From: Algiphilus aromaticivorans DG1253
GTDB lineage: Bacteria; Pseudomonadota; Gammaproteobacteria; Nevskiales; Nevskiaceae
Direction: 5' to 3'
NCBI RefSeq assembly: GCF_000733765.1
Contig: NZ_JPOG01000001.1
Coordinates: 1,302,001 to 1,366,000 of the forward strand
Length of the DNA: 64,000 nt
Shown here: piece by piece, positions 44,870-54,297 of the stretch
Layout of the letters: each line of letters begins with the position of its first letter
Numbering within the stretch: the stretch's first letter is position 1
The notes under the pieces: model-generated
Database searches by the model: none
What the model saw: only the letters and a program-made list of their open reading frames with translations
Told to the model about the DNA's origin: nothing
Translations under genes and position numbers: made by a program

Positions 44870-46168
44870 CTAGTCAGCGCCGACGAAGAGCAGGCGGTCC
44901 GGTGAGCCGTCAAGCTCGCGCAGCGCGCCGGTGGTGGCCTGATCGCGCAACAGAGTCGCAATATCGGCCGGAGTCCGCGTCGGCTGCTCGCTGAGCAGCA
45001 GGGCCGCGGCACCGGCGACGTGCGGACTTGCCATGGACGTGCCGCTGATCGTGTTCCGCGCGGTTCTGCTGGTGTACCAGGCGCTGGTGATGCGGCTGCC
45101 GGGCGCCATCAGGTCGATGCAGCCGCTGCCGGGAGAGAAGCTGCTGCGCCGGTCCTCGCGATCGGTGGCACCCACGGTCAGCGCGCTTGCCTCGCGGGCT
45201 GGAGAGGCCGTGCAGGCATCGACGTCGCTGCCGGCTGCCACCACCGTGATGCCGGCATTGACCGCCGCCCGAACGGCGTCGTCCATGGCACGCGAGTCAC
45301 TGCCGCTGAGGCTCATGTTCACTACGGCGGGCGATTCGTGATTGCGGATCACCCATTCGAGACCGGCGATAACCGTGCTGGTGGCGCCTTCGCCGCTGCA
45401 GTCGAAGACGCGCACGGCGTGCAGCCAGGCCTGCTGCGCCACGCCGAGACTGGTGCCTGCCGCCGTTCCGGCGACATGCGTGCCGTGGCCGTTGCAATCC
45501 CTGAAGTCCGCGGCGTCGTCTCCGGAGGCGGCAGTGCCGAAAAGAGGGCGAGGGGCAGCTGAAGCGTTTCTTTCCACTAAGTTGTGGCCGCCGCGCAACC
45601 GCCCGTCGAACTCCTCATGCTCCGGATTGATGCCGGTGTCAAGCACATAAAGGTGCACACCGGCGCCATCGCCTTCCGGCCGGTAACGCCCGTCGAGCGG
45701 TCGATTGCGCTGGTCAATGCGGTCCAGTCCCCAAGTCACCTGCGCATCGTCGAGCACGGCGCGCGGCGCCAGCGAGAGACGCCGATCCTGCTCGATGTAG
45801 AGCAGGCCAGGGGTATCCGCCATCATCGCCGCCACACTGCTGTAGGGCGGTAGTACGCCGTCGACGATCTCGACAACGAGCGTGTTGAGTGCCACGAAAG
45901 GGCCGATCAGCGCATTGAGCACATCGTCCAGGAACAGATCGTTGACGAAGCTCAGCAGCTGGATGAGCTGACCATCCTGATCGAGAACGGTGGATTGTCG
46001 AATCTCGACGACGTCGGGATCGAAGACGAGGATGTAACGGCCCGGGATGGGATCGCCGCTCGTGTGTGACTGCGCTTCGCTGTCGGGCTCGCTGGAACCG
46101 GAGCAGGCCACGGCCAGGGCAGCGCCGAAGGCGACAAGGCATCGGCAGATCAGGTGTCGCAGGCGCAT
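44870..46168 (-). CDS. Secreted subtilisin-like serine protease, predicted lipoprotein, unusual oxyanion position
   Basis: A 432-residue S8 peptidase of the proteinase K type. An N-terminal signal ends in ALAVAC, a plausible lipobox with Cys22. A variant inhibitor-I9-like propeptide (about 43-130) carries an extra hydrophobic insertion near 70-105. Catalytic Asp177 (YVLDTGI), His228 ([11 protein letters not shown]) and Ser378 ([13 protein letters not shown]) are present. The oxyanion-hole Asn, normally in AAGN, is Ser314 here ([11 protein letters not shown]). Function is unknown; it is an isolated single gene between aroC and the leuCDB operon and is probably accessory. A start at 46168 gives a normal signal peptide. 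Confidence 0.9.
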   Translation of the reverse strand: MRLRHLICRCLVAFGAALAVACSGSSEPDSEAQSHTSGDPIPGRYILVFDPDVVEIRQSTVLDQDGQLIQLLSFVNDLFLDDVLNALIGPFVALNTLVVEIVDGVLPPYSSVAAMMADTPGLLYIEQDRRLSLAPRAVLDDAQVTWGLDRIDQRNRPLDGRYRPEGDGAGVHLYVLDTGINPEHEEFDGRLRGGHNLVERNASAAPRPLFGTAASGDDAADFRDCNGHGTHVAGTAAGTSLGVAQQAWLHAVRVFDCSGEGATSTVIAGLEWVIRNHESPAVVNMSLSGSDSRAMDDAVRAAVNAGITVVAAGSDVDACTASPAREASALTVGATDREDRRSSFSPGSGCIDLMAPGSRITSAWYTSRTARNTISGTSMASPHVAGAAALLLSEQPTRTPADIATLLRDQATTGALRELDGSPDRLLFVGAD

Positions 46169-46280
46169 GCACGGCTCCGGTCACAACAAGCGTTCAGTTT
46201 GCGGTCTTCTCGTGAAGCGAGCAAGACGACGAGCGCGCGACGCCGGGACAAGGCATAGACACAGCCCATCGCGGGCTTAG

Positions 46281-46321
46281 CGCGCTGCATGCGGCAGCGC
46301 GCCCCGAGAGCCACTAGAATG
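46281..46321 (+). promoter_or_regulatory. Perfect inverted repeat and -10 box upstream of leuC
   Basis: GCGCGCTGC (46281-46289) and GCAGCGCGC (46295-46303) form a perfect 9-base inverted repeat around a 5-base spacer. Its right arm covers the place where a -35 would be expected for the TAGAAT -10 at 46316-46321, which is followed by GCGCGTCCC. No recognisable -35 is present. Placement suggests an operator for the leuCDB operon; with no T-run a terminator is unlikely. The rest of the 182-base gap between the divergent subtilase and leuC genes shows nothing else recognisable. Confidence 0.5.
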
Positions 46322-46350
46322 CGCGTCCCGACAAGGCCAGTGAGGCTGCA

Positions 46351-47754
46351 GTGGCCGGCAAGACGCTCTATCAGAAAATCTGGGACGCCCATACCGTCGT
46401 CGGCTACGACGACGGCAGCGCGCTGCTGTATATCGACCGGCATCTGGTGCACGAAGTCACCAGTCCGCAGGCCTTCGAGGGGCTGCGCTTGGCCGGCCGC
46501 AAGCCTTGGCGCGTGGACGCCAACCTGGCGGTTCCGGACCACAATGTGCCGACGCGCGACCGCATCAAGGGGATCGCCGATCCGATCTCGCGCGCGCAGC
46601 TCGAAGCGCTGGACACCAATTGCGCCGAGTTCGGCATTACCAAGTTCGACCTGATGGATGTGCGCCAGGGCATCGTGCACGTCATCGGCCCGGAGCAGGG
46701 CGCGACGCTGCCCGGCATGACCGTCGTCTGCGGCGACTCGCATACCTCGACGCACGGCGCTTTCGGTGCGCTGGCCTTCGGCATCGGCACCTCCGAGGTC
46801 GAGCACGCGCTGGCCACGCAGACGCTGGTCATGTGGCCGGCGAAGACCATGCGCGTCACGGTGCGTGGTCACGTTGGCAAGGGGGTGACCGCCAAGGACA
46901 TCGTACTCGCCGTGATCGGCCGTATCGGCACCGCCGGCGGCACCGGTCATGTCATCGAGTACGCCGGCGAGGCCATCCGCGATCTTTCCATGGAAGGCCG
47001 CATGACCGTCTGCAACATGAGCATCGAGGCCGGCGCGCGCGCCGGACTGATTGCGCCGGATGACCGCACCATCGACTACGTCGAGGGCCGCCCCTTCGCC
47101 CCCAAGGGTACGGACTGGGAGAAAGCCGTGGCCGCCTGGCGCGAGTTGGGCAGCGACGACGATGCCGTCTTCGACCGGGAAGTGGTGATCGAGGCTGACG
47201 AGATCGCGCCGCAGGTGAGCTGGGGCACGTCGCCGGAGATGGTGGTTCCGGTCACCGGGGTCGTGCCGGACCCGGCCGAGCAGACGGACGCCGGCAAGCG
47301 CGAGGGCATGGAGCGTGCGCTGGCCTATATGGACCTCAAGCCCGGCATGGCCATGCGGGATATCGCGCCGGACAAGATTTTCATCGGTTCCTGCACCAAC
47401 GCCCGCATCGAGGACCTGCGTGCGGCCGCCGAGGTCGTGCGCGGCCGCAAGCGAGCCGACAACATCAAGCTGGCCATGGTCGTGCCCGGCTCCGGGCTGG
47501 TGCGCGAACAGGCCGAAGCCGAGGGCCTGGACAAGATCTTCCTGGATGCCGGTTTTGAATGGCGTGAACCGGGGTGCTCGATGTGCCTGGCGATGAACGC
47601 CGACCGCCTCGAGCCCGGCGAGCGCTGCGCCTCCACCTCCAACCGCAACTTCGAGGGCCGGCAAGGTGCGGGCGGGCGCACGCACCTGGTCAGCCCGGCC
47701 ATGGCCGCGGCCGCCGCGGTTGCCGGTCACTTCGTCGACGTCCGGGAGCTCTAG
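46351..47754 (+). CDS. leuC: 3-isopropylmalate dehydratase large subunit
   Basis: A 467-residue aconitase-family subunit that, with LeuD, isomerises isopropylmalate in leucine synthesis. The 4Fe-4S cysteines are in [13 protein letters not shown] and [10 protein letters not shown], and NVPTRDR and [20 protein letters not shown] are conserved. The start is a GTG at 46351 with GTGAGG upstream. leuD begins directly at the stop. It forms leuCDB with the two following genes. Confidence 0.98.
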   Translation: MAGKTLYQKIWDAHTVVGYDDGSALLYIDRHLVHEVTSPQAFEGLRLAGRKPWRVDANLAVPDHNVPTRDRIKGIADPISRAQLEALDTNCAEFGITKFDLMDVRQGIVHVIGPEQGATLPGMTVVCGDSHTSTHGAFGALAFGIGTSEVEHALATQTLVMWPAKTMRVTVRGHVGKGVTAKDIVLAVIGRIGTAGGTGHVIEYAGEAIRDLSMEGRMTVCNMSIEAGARAGLIAPDDRTIDYVEGRPFAPKGTDWEKAVAAWRELGSDDDAVFDREVVIEADEIAPQVSWGTSPEMVVPVTGVVPDPAEQTDAGKREGMERALAYMDLKPGMAMRDIAPDKIFIGSCTNARIEDLRAAAEVVRGRKRADNIKLAMVVPGSGLVREQAEAEGLDKIFLDAGFEWREPGCSMCLAMNADRLEPGERCASTSNRNFEGRQGAGGRTHLVSPAMAAAAAVAGHFVDVREL

Positions 47755-48408
47755 ATGATGCAGCCCTTCACGACCCATCGCGGCCGCATGCTGCCGCTGG
47801 ATCGCGCCAATGTGGACACCGACGCGATCATTCCCAAGCAGTATCTGAAGTCGATCAAGCGCACGGGCTTCGGGCCCTTCCTTTTCGACGACTGGCGCTA
47901 TCTGGATCCGGGCACGCTGGATGTCGATCCGGCGACGCGCCGCCCGAACACTGACTTTGTGCTCAACGAGCCGGGCCGCGAAGGCGCCAGCGTTGTGGTC
48001 GCGCGCGACAATTTCGGCTGCGGCTCCTCGCGCGAGCACGCGGTCTGGGCGCTGGCCGACTACGGCATCCGCGCCGTCATCGCGCCGAGCTACGCCGACA
48101 TCTTCTTCAGCAACTGCATGAAGAACGGCTTGCTGCCCATCGTCCTGAAGGGCGACGAGGTGGAACAGCTCCTGCGCGTTGCCACCGCGTCGCCGGCGCG
48201 CGAGGTCGCCATCGATCTGGCCGCGCAGACGGTACAGAGCGACGATCTGCGTTTCTCCTTCGAGATCGACCCCAAGCGCAAGAAGAATCTGCTCGAGGGC
48301 CTCGACGAGATCGGCATCACGCTGACCCAGGCCGACGCCATCCGCGCTTACGAGGCAAGGCGCCGTCAGGAAGCCCCCTGGCTCTTCGCCGACGGAGAAT
48401 CCGCATGA
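47755..48408 (+). CDS. leuD: 3-isopropylmalate dehydratase small subunit
   Basis: A 217-residue swivel-domain subunit (E. coli 201) of isopropylmalate isomerase. [16 protein letters not shown] and the substrate-binding [17 protein letters not shown] motifs are intact. Two adjacent ATG codons (47755, 47758) can start it; the first abuts the leuC stop. It overlaps leuB by 4 bases. Confidence 0.97.
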   Translation: MMQPFTTHRGRMLPLDRANVDTDAIIPKQYLKSIKRTGFGPFLFDDWRYLDPGTLDVDPATRRPNTDFVLNEPGREGASVVVARDNFGCGSSREHAVWALADYGIRAVIAPSYADIFFSNCMKNGLLPIVLKGDEVEQLLRVATASPAREVAIDLAAQTVQSDDLRFSFEIDPKRKKNLLEGLDEIGITLTQADAIRAYEARRRQEAPWLFADGESA

Positions 48409-49505
48409 GCGCACGTCTTCTTCTGCTGCCCGGCGATGGCATCGGCCCCGAAGTGGTCGCCGAGGCCGAGCGCGTGCTCGCTGCATTGCGCGACCGATTC
48501 GGTCTCGAGGTGGAATGGTCGGAAGGCCTGATCGGCGGCGCCGCCATCGACGCCGAGGGTGACCCGCTGCCGGCGAGCACGCTGGAAGCCGCGCGCGTTG
48601 CCGACGCCACGCTGCTCGGGGCGGTTGGCGGCCCGAAGTGGGAGGCCATCGAGCGTTCGATTCGGCCGGAGCGCGGTCTGCTGCGCATCCGCTCGGAGCT
48701 GGGGCTCTACGCCAACCTGCGCCCCGCCATGCTGTTCAAGGAGTTGGCCGGCGCCTCGTCGCTGCGCCCGGAGCTGGTGGCCGGCCTCGACATCCTCATC
48801 GTGCGCGAGCTTACCGGCGGTATCTACTTCGGTCAGCCGCGCGGGATCCGCCAGGGAGAGCCACATCCGGACGGCCGTCCGGGCGGGCAGCGCGTCGGTT
48901 TCAACACCCTGGTCTACAGCGAGTTCGAGATCGAGCGCATCGCGCGCAGCGCCTTCGAGGCCGCACGCAAGCGCGACAAGCGGGTCTGCTCGGTGGACAA
49001 GGCGAACGTCCTGGAGTGCTCCGAGCTGTGGCGCGAGGTCGTCACCCGCGTGGCGGCCGACTATCCGGACTGCGAGCTGAGCCACATGTACGTCGACAAC
49101 GCGGCCATGCAGCTGGTGCGCGCACCCAAGCAGTTCGACGTTATCGTCACGGGAAACCTCTTCGGCGATGTCCTGTCCGATATCGCCGCGATGCTGACCG
49201 GCTCCATCGGCATGCTGCCTTCGGCTTCGGTCAACGAGAAGGCGCAGGGGCTCTACGAGCCGGTTCATGGCAGCGCGCCGGACATCGCCGGTCAGGACAA
49301 GGCGAACCCCTTGGCGGCGATCCTGTCGCTGGCCATGCTGTTGCGGCATTCGCTGGATCGCGGCGATCTGGCCGATCGCGTCGAGGCTGCCGTGGCCGGC
49401 GTGCTCGCCGACGGCCTGCGTACCGGCGATCTGGCGGGCGAGGGCGGCACCCCCGTCGGCACCCGCGCCATGGGCGAGGCGGTGGTCGCCCGCCTCGGCA
49501 ACTGA
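48405..49505 (+). CDS. leuB: 3-isopropylmalate dehydrogenase
   Basis: A 366-residue NAD-dependent decarboxylating dehydrogenase. [16 protein letters not shown] opens the chain, and the metal and substrate region includes the [12 protein letters not shown] and [20 protein letters not shown] segments; [16 protein letters not shown] is the adenine-binding stretch. It completes the operon leuC-leuD-leuB; leuA is not in the window. The next gene, asd, begins 37 bases later. Confidence 0.98.
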   Translation: MSARLLLLPGDGIGPEVVAEAERVLAALRDRFGLEVEWSEGLIGGAAIDAEGDPLPASTLEAARVADATLLGAVGGPKWEAIERSIRPERGLLRIRSELGLYANLRPAMLFKELAGASSLRPELVAGLDILIVRELTGGIYFGQPRGIRQGEPHPDGRPGGQRVGFNTLVYSEFEIERIARSAFEAARKRDKRVCSVDKANVLECSELWREVVTRVAADYPDCELSHMYVDNAAMQLVRAPKQFDVIVTGNLFGDVLSDIAAMLTGSIGMLPSASVNEKAQGLYEPVHGSAPDIAGQDKANPLAAILSLAMLLRHSLDRGDLADRVEAAVAGVLADGLRTGDLAGEGGTPVGTRAMGEAVVARLGN

Positions 49506-49542
49506 TGACGGCCCACCATTCAACAGGGCGAGACGAAACGAG

Positions 49543-50565
49543 ATGAGCAAGCAATACGATGTGGCAGTGGTTGGCGCGACCGGCGCGGTCGGGCAGGAGA
49601 TGCTCAAGATCCTGCGCCAGCGCAAATTCCCGGTGGGCAAGGTCTACGCGCTGGCCTCGGCGCGCTCGGTCGGCGAGGAACTCGACTTCGGCGCCGACGA
49701 GCTCTACGTCGAGGACCTGGCCGGATTCGACTTCTCGAAAGTGCAGATCGGCCTGTTCTCACCGGGCGCGAGCGTCTCCGCCGAGTACGCCCCCAAGGCC
49801 GCGGCGGCAGGCTGTGTGGTCATCGATAACACCTCGCAGTTCCGCTACGACCCGGATGTTCCCTTGGTCGTTCCGGAGGTCAACGCGCACGCCATCGCCG
49901 GCTATACCAAGCGCGGCATCATCGCCAATCCCAACTGCTCCACCATCCAGATGCTGGTGGCGCTGAAGCCGATCCTGGACGCGGTGGGCATTGAGCGCAT
50001 CAATGTCGCCACCTACCAGTCCGTCTCCGGCACCGGCAAGGAAGCCATTGAGGAGCTGGCCGATACCAGCGCGCGCGCGCTGAGCGGGCAGGACTTCGAG
50101 TCCAAGGTCTATCCCAAGCAGATCGCCTTCAACTGCCTGCCGCACATCGACACCTTCCAGCCCAATGGCTACACCAAGGAAGAGATGAAGATGGTGTGGG
50201 AGACGCACAAGATCTTCGAGGATGATTCGATCCAGGTGAATCCCACCGCCGTGCGCGTGCCGGTCTTTTACGGTCATTCGGAGGCACTGCACATCGAGAC
50301 GCGCGAGAAGATCAGCGCCGATCGCGCTCGTGAACTGCTCGCGGCCGCGCCCGGCATCAAGGTGATGGACGAGCACGTCGACGGCGGCTACCCGACGGCG
50401 GTGACCGAGGGTGCCCACCACGATGAGGTCTTCGTGGGCCGCATCCGCGAGGACATCTCGCATCCGCGTGGGCTTGATCTCTGGGTGGTGTCGGACAACA
50501 TCCGCAAGGGTGCGGCGCTGAACAGCGTGCAGATCGCGGAGTGCCTGATTGCGGAATATCTCTGA
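49543..50565 (+). CDS. asd: Aspartate-semialdehyde dehydrogenase
   Basis: A 340-residue NADP-dependent enzyme at the branch to lysine, threonine and methionine. The Rossmann motif VVGATGAVGQEMLKIL starts at residue 9 and the catalytic Cys132 is in IANPNCSTIQM. It belongs to the Gram-positive-like/short asd class with 340 residues rather than the E. coli 367-residue type. The frame is open upstream inside leuB; the ATG at 49543 gives the conserved start. leuB-asd-fimV-truA is the Pseudomonas-type order. Confidence 0.96.
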   Translation: MSKQYDVAVVGATGAVGQEMLKILRQRKFPVGKVYALASARSVGEELDFGADELYVEDLAGFDFSKVQIGLFSPGASVSAEYAPKAAAAGCVVIDNTSQFRYDPDVPLVVPEVNAHAIAGYTKRGIIANPNCSTIQMLVALKPILDAVGIERINVATYQSVSGTGKEAIEELADTSARALSGQDFESKVYPKQIAFNCLPHIDTFQPNGYTKEEMKMVWETHKIFEDDSIQVNPTAVRVPVFYGHSEALHIETREKISADRARELLAAAPGIKVMDEHVDGGYPTAVTEGAHHDEVFVGRIREDISHPRGLDLWVVSDNIRKGAALNSVQIAECLIAEYL

Positions 50566-50676
50566 CTCGGACGACAAGCGGTAGCGCACAGCGTTTTTGG
50601 CGTGCCCAGAATGGGTTACAAGCGCTTCGTAATGCAGTAGTCTCAGTTCCGGAACCAATCGGGGGTTGCCAGAACC

Positions 50677-53607
50677 ATGTCCGTCGTTAAGCGCATCTCG
50701 CTGCTCTGCGCGCTTCTTTGTGCCGCCGGCGCGGCACATGCCATCAGTCTGGGCGCGATCGAGCTCGAGTCGGCGCTGAACCAGCCGCTGCAGGCGACCG
50801 TTCCGCTACGCGGCGTCGCAAGCGACGAGCTGTCCGGTTTGCGCGTACGTTTGGCCCCGGCCGAGCGCTTCGAGGCCGCGGGCCTCATTCGCGACGACTA
50901 TCTGCGCAATCTGCGCTTGTCGGTGGAAGAGGGTCGGGACGGCCGCCCGGTCGTGCGCATTCGCGGCGAAGGTCCGCTGCGCGAGCCGATGCTTGATCTC
51001 CTTATCGAGCTGCGACAGGGGCGCCAGAACGTGCAGCGCGGCTACACGCTGCTAGTGGATCCGCCGGAGATGGCGCGCGAGCCCAGCGCTGCTGTTCCAG
51101 AGCCGGCGGAAACTCGGCCGGAACCAAAGTCGGAACCAGCACCCGAGCCAGAGCCGGAATTCGAAGGTGCACCCGAATCACGTCCGGCAGCAGAGCGCGT
51201 CGGGGCCGACGCCCAGGACGCCACCACACCCATGGCAAGCGAGGGCGATGGGCAGGAGGCTTCTCCGACGTCCACGGAAGACGGAAGCGCCGCCGAGCCC
51301 GAACAGTCCGCCAAGCAATCGCCACGCTTCTTCGAGGAGCGCGAGCCGGCGAGCGAGCGGCAGCTGGACCCCGAATTGCTGGCTGAAATCGAGGCCGGTC
51401 GAGATCGGCCGCAGCCGCGCGCAGCCCGCGCCTCGACGCAGGCGCTGCCCGCGCGCAGTGCCGAAGATGGCGTCTACGTAGTCCGTGCCGGCGAAACGCT
51501 TTGGCGAGTGGCCTACAACACGCGTGGCGCTAGCGGCGAAGTCACCATGGCGCAGCAGATGCTGGCTATCGTGATCGCCAACCCCGAAGCCTTTGATGAG
51601 GGAGACGCCACAGCGCTGTTGCGGGGCAGCCGCCTGCGCATCCCGCCACCAGACGCGGTACGTCGTATCGATGCCGCTGAGGCGGATAGGACGATGGCGG
51701 CACTGACGGCAGGAGACCGCCGAACCGACGCCGTCAATCCGGACTTGATGCGCACCGAGGACGGTCCGGAGTCGGACGCGGCGCAGACATCCACGACTAT
51801 GGATGACGCTGATGCTGCTGAGAGCCAGCCCGAAGCCGACGATGCGGATGACGGCGGCGGCAAAGGGACCGTGGTGACTGAGGATAGCGAAGCGCAAGCG
51901 GACGCCGCTCCTGATGCCGCCGCTTTGCTGGTGGATCGCGAGCTCACGCGAGCCCAGCAACGAGCAGCGGAGGCCGAAGCCTCGGAGCAAACCGAAGTCG
52001 AACCGGTTCCCGAACAGGCACAAAGCGATGACGCTGAGCCGAAGGCCGACACCGAGCAAGCCCCCGACACGTCTGGCGATGATGCGGCAGCTGTGGGTGA
52101 AGGCGGAGCGCAACCTGCCGAACCGCCGTCTCCCGCGCCAGCAGGCGAAAGCGAAGGTGGTTTCGACCTGCGACTGCTGGGCGCCGTTGCGGTGGTTGTC
52201 CTGCTGCTGGTCGCCCTGTTGGTCTGGCGCCGGCGGCGCGCGGAAGCCGAGGTCTTCGCCAACGACGACGAGGAGGCCAGCGATCTCGTGCCGGCCTCCT
52301 TCGAGACCAGTGACGATGTCGCGGCCGTCAATGGTGATGACGCGTCCGATCCGAGCGAAGCACCCAGCGATGGCGGTAGTACGGAGCCCCCGGAACCACG
52401 AGGCACAACCGGCGAGGGCGACGACCCCATGGCCGATGCCGACTTCCGCATTGCCTATGGCATGTTCGATGACGCGGAAGCGCGGTTGCAGGAGGCAATC
52501 CGGCGCGAGCCGGAGCGCGCCGATCTGCGGCTGAAGCTCGCCGAAGTGCACCATGCTTCCGAGCAGCGCGAAGCCTTTCTCGAGGCAGCGGATGCCGCCA
52601 GCGGTTGTGGGCTCGATGAGGAGCAACGTGGCGAGCTGGCGCGCATGGCGGATCGCATCGCGCCGGATTCGCGGCACGCCAGTGGGCTCGCGGCCGGAGC
52701 AGCCATAGGTGCGACGCTCAATGCCGAGAGCGAAGATCCCGCGACTGCCGAGCCCGCAGCGAGCGAACCCACCCCCGCCGAAGGGGTGCCGGGCGAGGTG
52801 ACAGCGCCGCCAGAACAAGGGCTGGATGTCGACCTTGCCGGGCTCGATACGGAGACCGGCGGAACTCTGGATGAGTCAGACAGTGCGGGCGAGGGCGGTC
52901 TGGATTTCGATCTCGACCAGCTCGACGACCTGCAGAGCGACGACGTCAAGGACTCCGTCGCACCGGCGCTGGACGAGGGCTCCGCGGATAATCTGCTTGA
53001 TTTCGATCTGGATGCCCTGGAAACCGGGGACTCCGACAGTCCGAAGGTGGCGGAGGAGCCGGCCACTCGCACCGATGATGAGAACAGCCTGGACTTCGAC
53101 CTTGACGCGCTTGATTTCGATGCCGACGACAGCGCTACCGCCGATTCAGGCGCCGCGAGTAGCTTCGATGAAGAGCGCGCGCTCGATCTGACGGAAAACG
53201 AAGTCGACGCCGGCGCCGAAGAGCCCGCTGCACAGCCTGCCGCAGAGCCAGAATCTGATGCCCCCGATCTGGATCTGGATGATTTCTCGCTGGCCGATTT
53301 CGATGTCTCCGGAGATGACGAGGGCGCTGAGTCCGAGCCTGCCGCCGAGCCGATGGCAGCCCCAGCCCAGGACCCTGCCGCGGGCGGCGGAGACGAGGAT
53401 TTCGCCATCGGCGGGCTGGATCTGGAGCCGGAAGGCGAGCCCGATGCGGACGACGCGGGCGCCATGGCCGGGCAGCTGGATATGGCCAGGGCCTACGTTG
53501 ATCTCGGTGATGTCGAGCTCGCGCGGCCGATGCTGCAGGAAGTCGCCGAGCGCGGCGACGCCGAGCAGCAGCGCGAGGCCGCCGAGCTGCTCGACAAGCT
53601 GGGCTAG
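50677..53607 (+). CDS. fimV: FimV-like polar pilus-assembly/twitching protein
   Basis: A 976-residue bitopic protein. A signal peptide (1-22, ending AAHA) precedes a FimV N-terminal domain (about 23-125), a Pro/Glu-rich linker, a LysM peptidoglycan-binding motif (about 267-320: VYVVRAGETLWRVAYNTRG) and one transmembrane helix (about 508-526) followed by RRRRAE. The cytoplasmic part is very acidic with repeated LDFDLDxLD units near 740-830 and 860, and ends in a TPR-like FimV C-terminal domain (MARAYVDLGDVELARPMLQE). FimV organises the cell pole and type IV pili. The 111-base gap from asd shows only weak promoter-like matches. Confidence 0.92.
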   Translation: MSVVKRISLLCALLCAAGAAHAISLGAIELESALNQPLQATVPLRGVASDELSGLRVRLAPAERFEAAGLIRDDYLRNLRLSVEEGRDGRPVVRIRGEGPLREPMLDLLIELRQGRQNVQRGYTLLVDPPEMAREPSAAVPEPAETRPEPKSEPAPEPEPEFEGAPESRPAAERVGADAQDATTPMASEGDGQEASPTSTEDGSAAEPEQSAKQSPRFFEEREPASERQLDPELLAEIEAGRDRPQPRAARASTQALPARSAEDGVYVVRAGETLWRVAYNTRGASGEVTMAQQMLAIVIANPEAFDEGDATALLRGSRLRIPPPDAVRRIDAAEADRTMAALTAGDRRTDAVNPDLMRTEDGPESDAAQTSTTMDDADAAESQPEADDADDGGGKGTVVTEDSEAQADAAPDAAALLVDRELTRAQQRAAEAEASEQTEVEPVPEQAQSDDAEPKADTEQAPDTSGDDAAAVGEGGAQPAEPPSPAPAGESEGGFDLRLLGAVAVVVLLLVALLVWRRRRAEAEVFANDDEEASDLVPASFETSDDVAAVNGDDASDPSEAPSDGGSTEPPEPRGTTGEGDDPMADADFRIAYGMFDDAEARLQEAIRREPERADLRLKLAEVHHASEQREAFLEAADAASGCGLDEEQRGELARMADRIAPDSRHASGLAAGAAIGATLNAESEDPATAEPAASEPTPAEGVPGEVTAPPEQGLDVDLAGLDTETGGTLDESDSAGEGGLDFDLDQLDDLQSDDVKDSVAPALDEGSADNLLDFDLDALETGDSDSPKVAEEPATRTDDENSLDFDLDALDFDADDSATADSGAASSFDEERALDLTENEVDAGAEEPAAQPAAEPESDAPDLDLDDFSLADFDVSGDDEGAESEPAAEPMAAPAQDPAAGGGDEDFAIGGLDLEPEGEPDADDAGAMAGQLDMARAYVDLGDVELARPMLQEVAERGDAEQQREAAELLDKLG

Positions 53608-54297
53608 GTGAGCGGCGCGGGCGTATCCGCCGGAGCGCCGCCCCCGGGGCCGCACTGCGGGATACGGCTGCTCGCACTGCTCGCCTTTGCGGCAGCGCTT
53701 CCGGCGCTACCGCTGTCCGCTCTCTGGCTGGCGGGGCTGGTGGCACTGCTCTGGCTGCGGCGCCACTCCATCACCGACGCGCGCTTTTTCCTCAATGGCC
53801 TCTGGCGCCTGCGCTGGCTATTCTTCGCCATCGTTGCATTGCATCTATGGCGCGGCGGTGGCGACCCGATCTGGCCGACGTTGCCCGGGCTTACGGATAT
53901 GGGCGCCAGCGAGGCGCTGCGGCGCTGCGGCGTCCTCGTCGCACTGCTGGGGGCCGTTGTCGTGCTGACCCGGCGCACGCCGCCGGCCTGGCTCGCGGCC
54001 GGCATCATCTGGTTGCTGGCACCCCTGCGCGCGCTGGGCGTACCGGTTTCGCGTTTCGCGCGGCGTCTGGCGATGGTCTTCGCGGCGGTCGATGGTGCGC
54101 GCAGCGAGGCTGCGGGACTGCGCCAGCAGGGTGAGGGGCTGGACACCGCCGCGGCGCGCCTGCTATTGCGTGCCGAACACGGCGCGCTGGCGGGGGAGCA
54201 GATCGCGGAGATTCCGTACGCGGGCCGCCCCGGAGCAGGCGATATGATTTTTCTCAGTATGTTGCTAGGCGCCGTGATCTTGTTGTATCTGGCATGA
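53608..54297 (+). CDS. Predicted membrane protein, EcfT/CbiQ-like
   Basis: A 229-residue hydrophobic protein with about five predicted transmembrane segments (near 21-50, 70-82, 105-120, 125-143 and 213-229) and an Arg-rich cytoplasmic stretch (FARRLAMVFAAVDGARSEAA). The layout resembles the transmembrane component of energy-coupling-factor transporters, but the Ala-Arg-Gly coupling motifs are not evident and no EcfA ATPase or S component is nearby. The start is a GTG directly at the fimV stop, and the stop overlaps truA by 4 bases, so it is tightly co-translated. Function is unknown. Confidence 0.75.
   Translation: MSGAGVSAGAPPPGPHCGIRLLALLAFAAALPALPLSALWLAGLVALLWLRRHSITDARFFLNGLWRLRWLFFAIVALHLWRGGGDPIWPTLPGLTDMGASEALRRCGVLVALLGAVVVLTRRTPPAWLAAGIIWLLAPLRALGVPVSRFARRLAMVFAAVDGARSEAAGLRQQGEGLDTAAARLLLRAEHGALAGEQIAEIPYAGRPGAGDMIFLSMLLGAVILLYLA

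Noticed and set aside
50581-50640. Possible promoter and terminator before fimV
   Set aside because: TTACAA/TAGTCT matches the consensus at only half the positions each, and the repeated AGCG units are direct, not inverted, so no hairpin forms.
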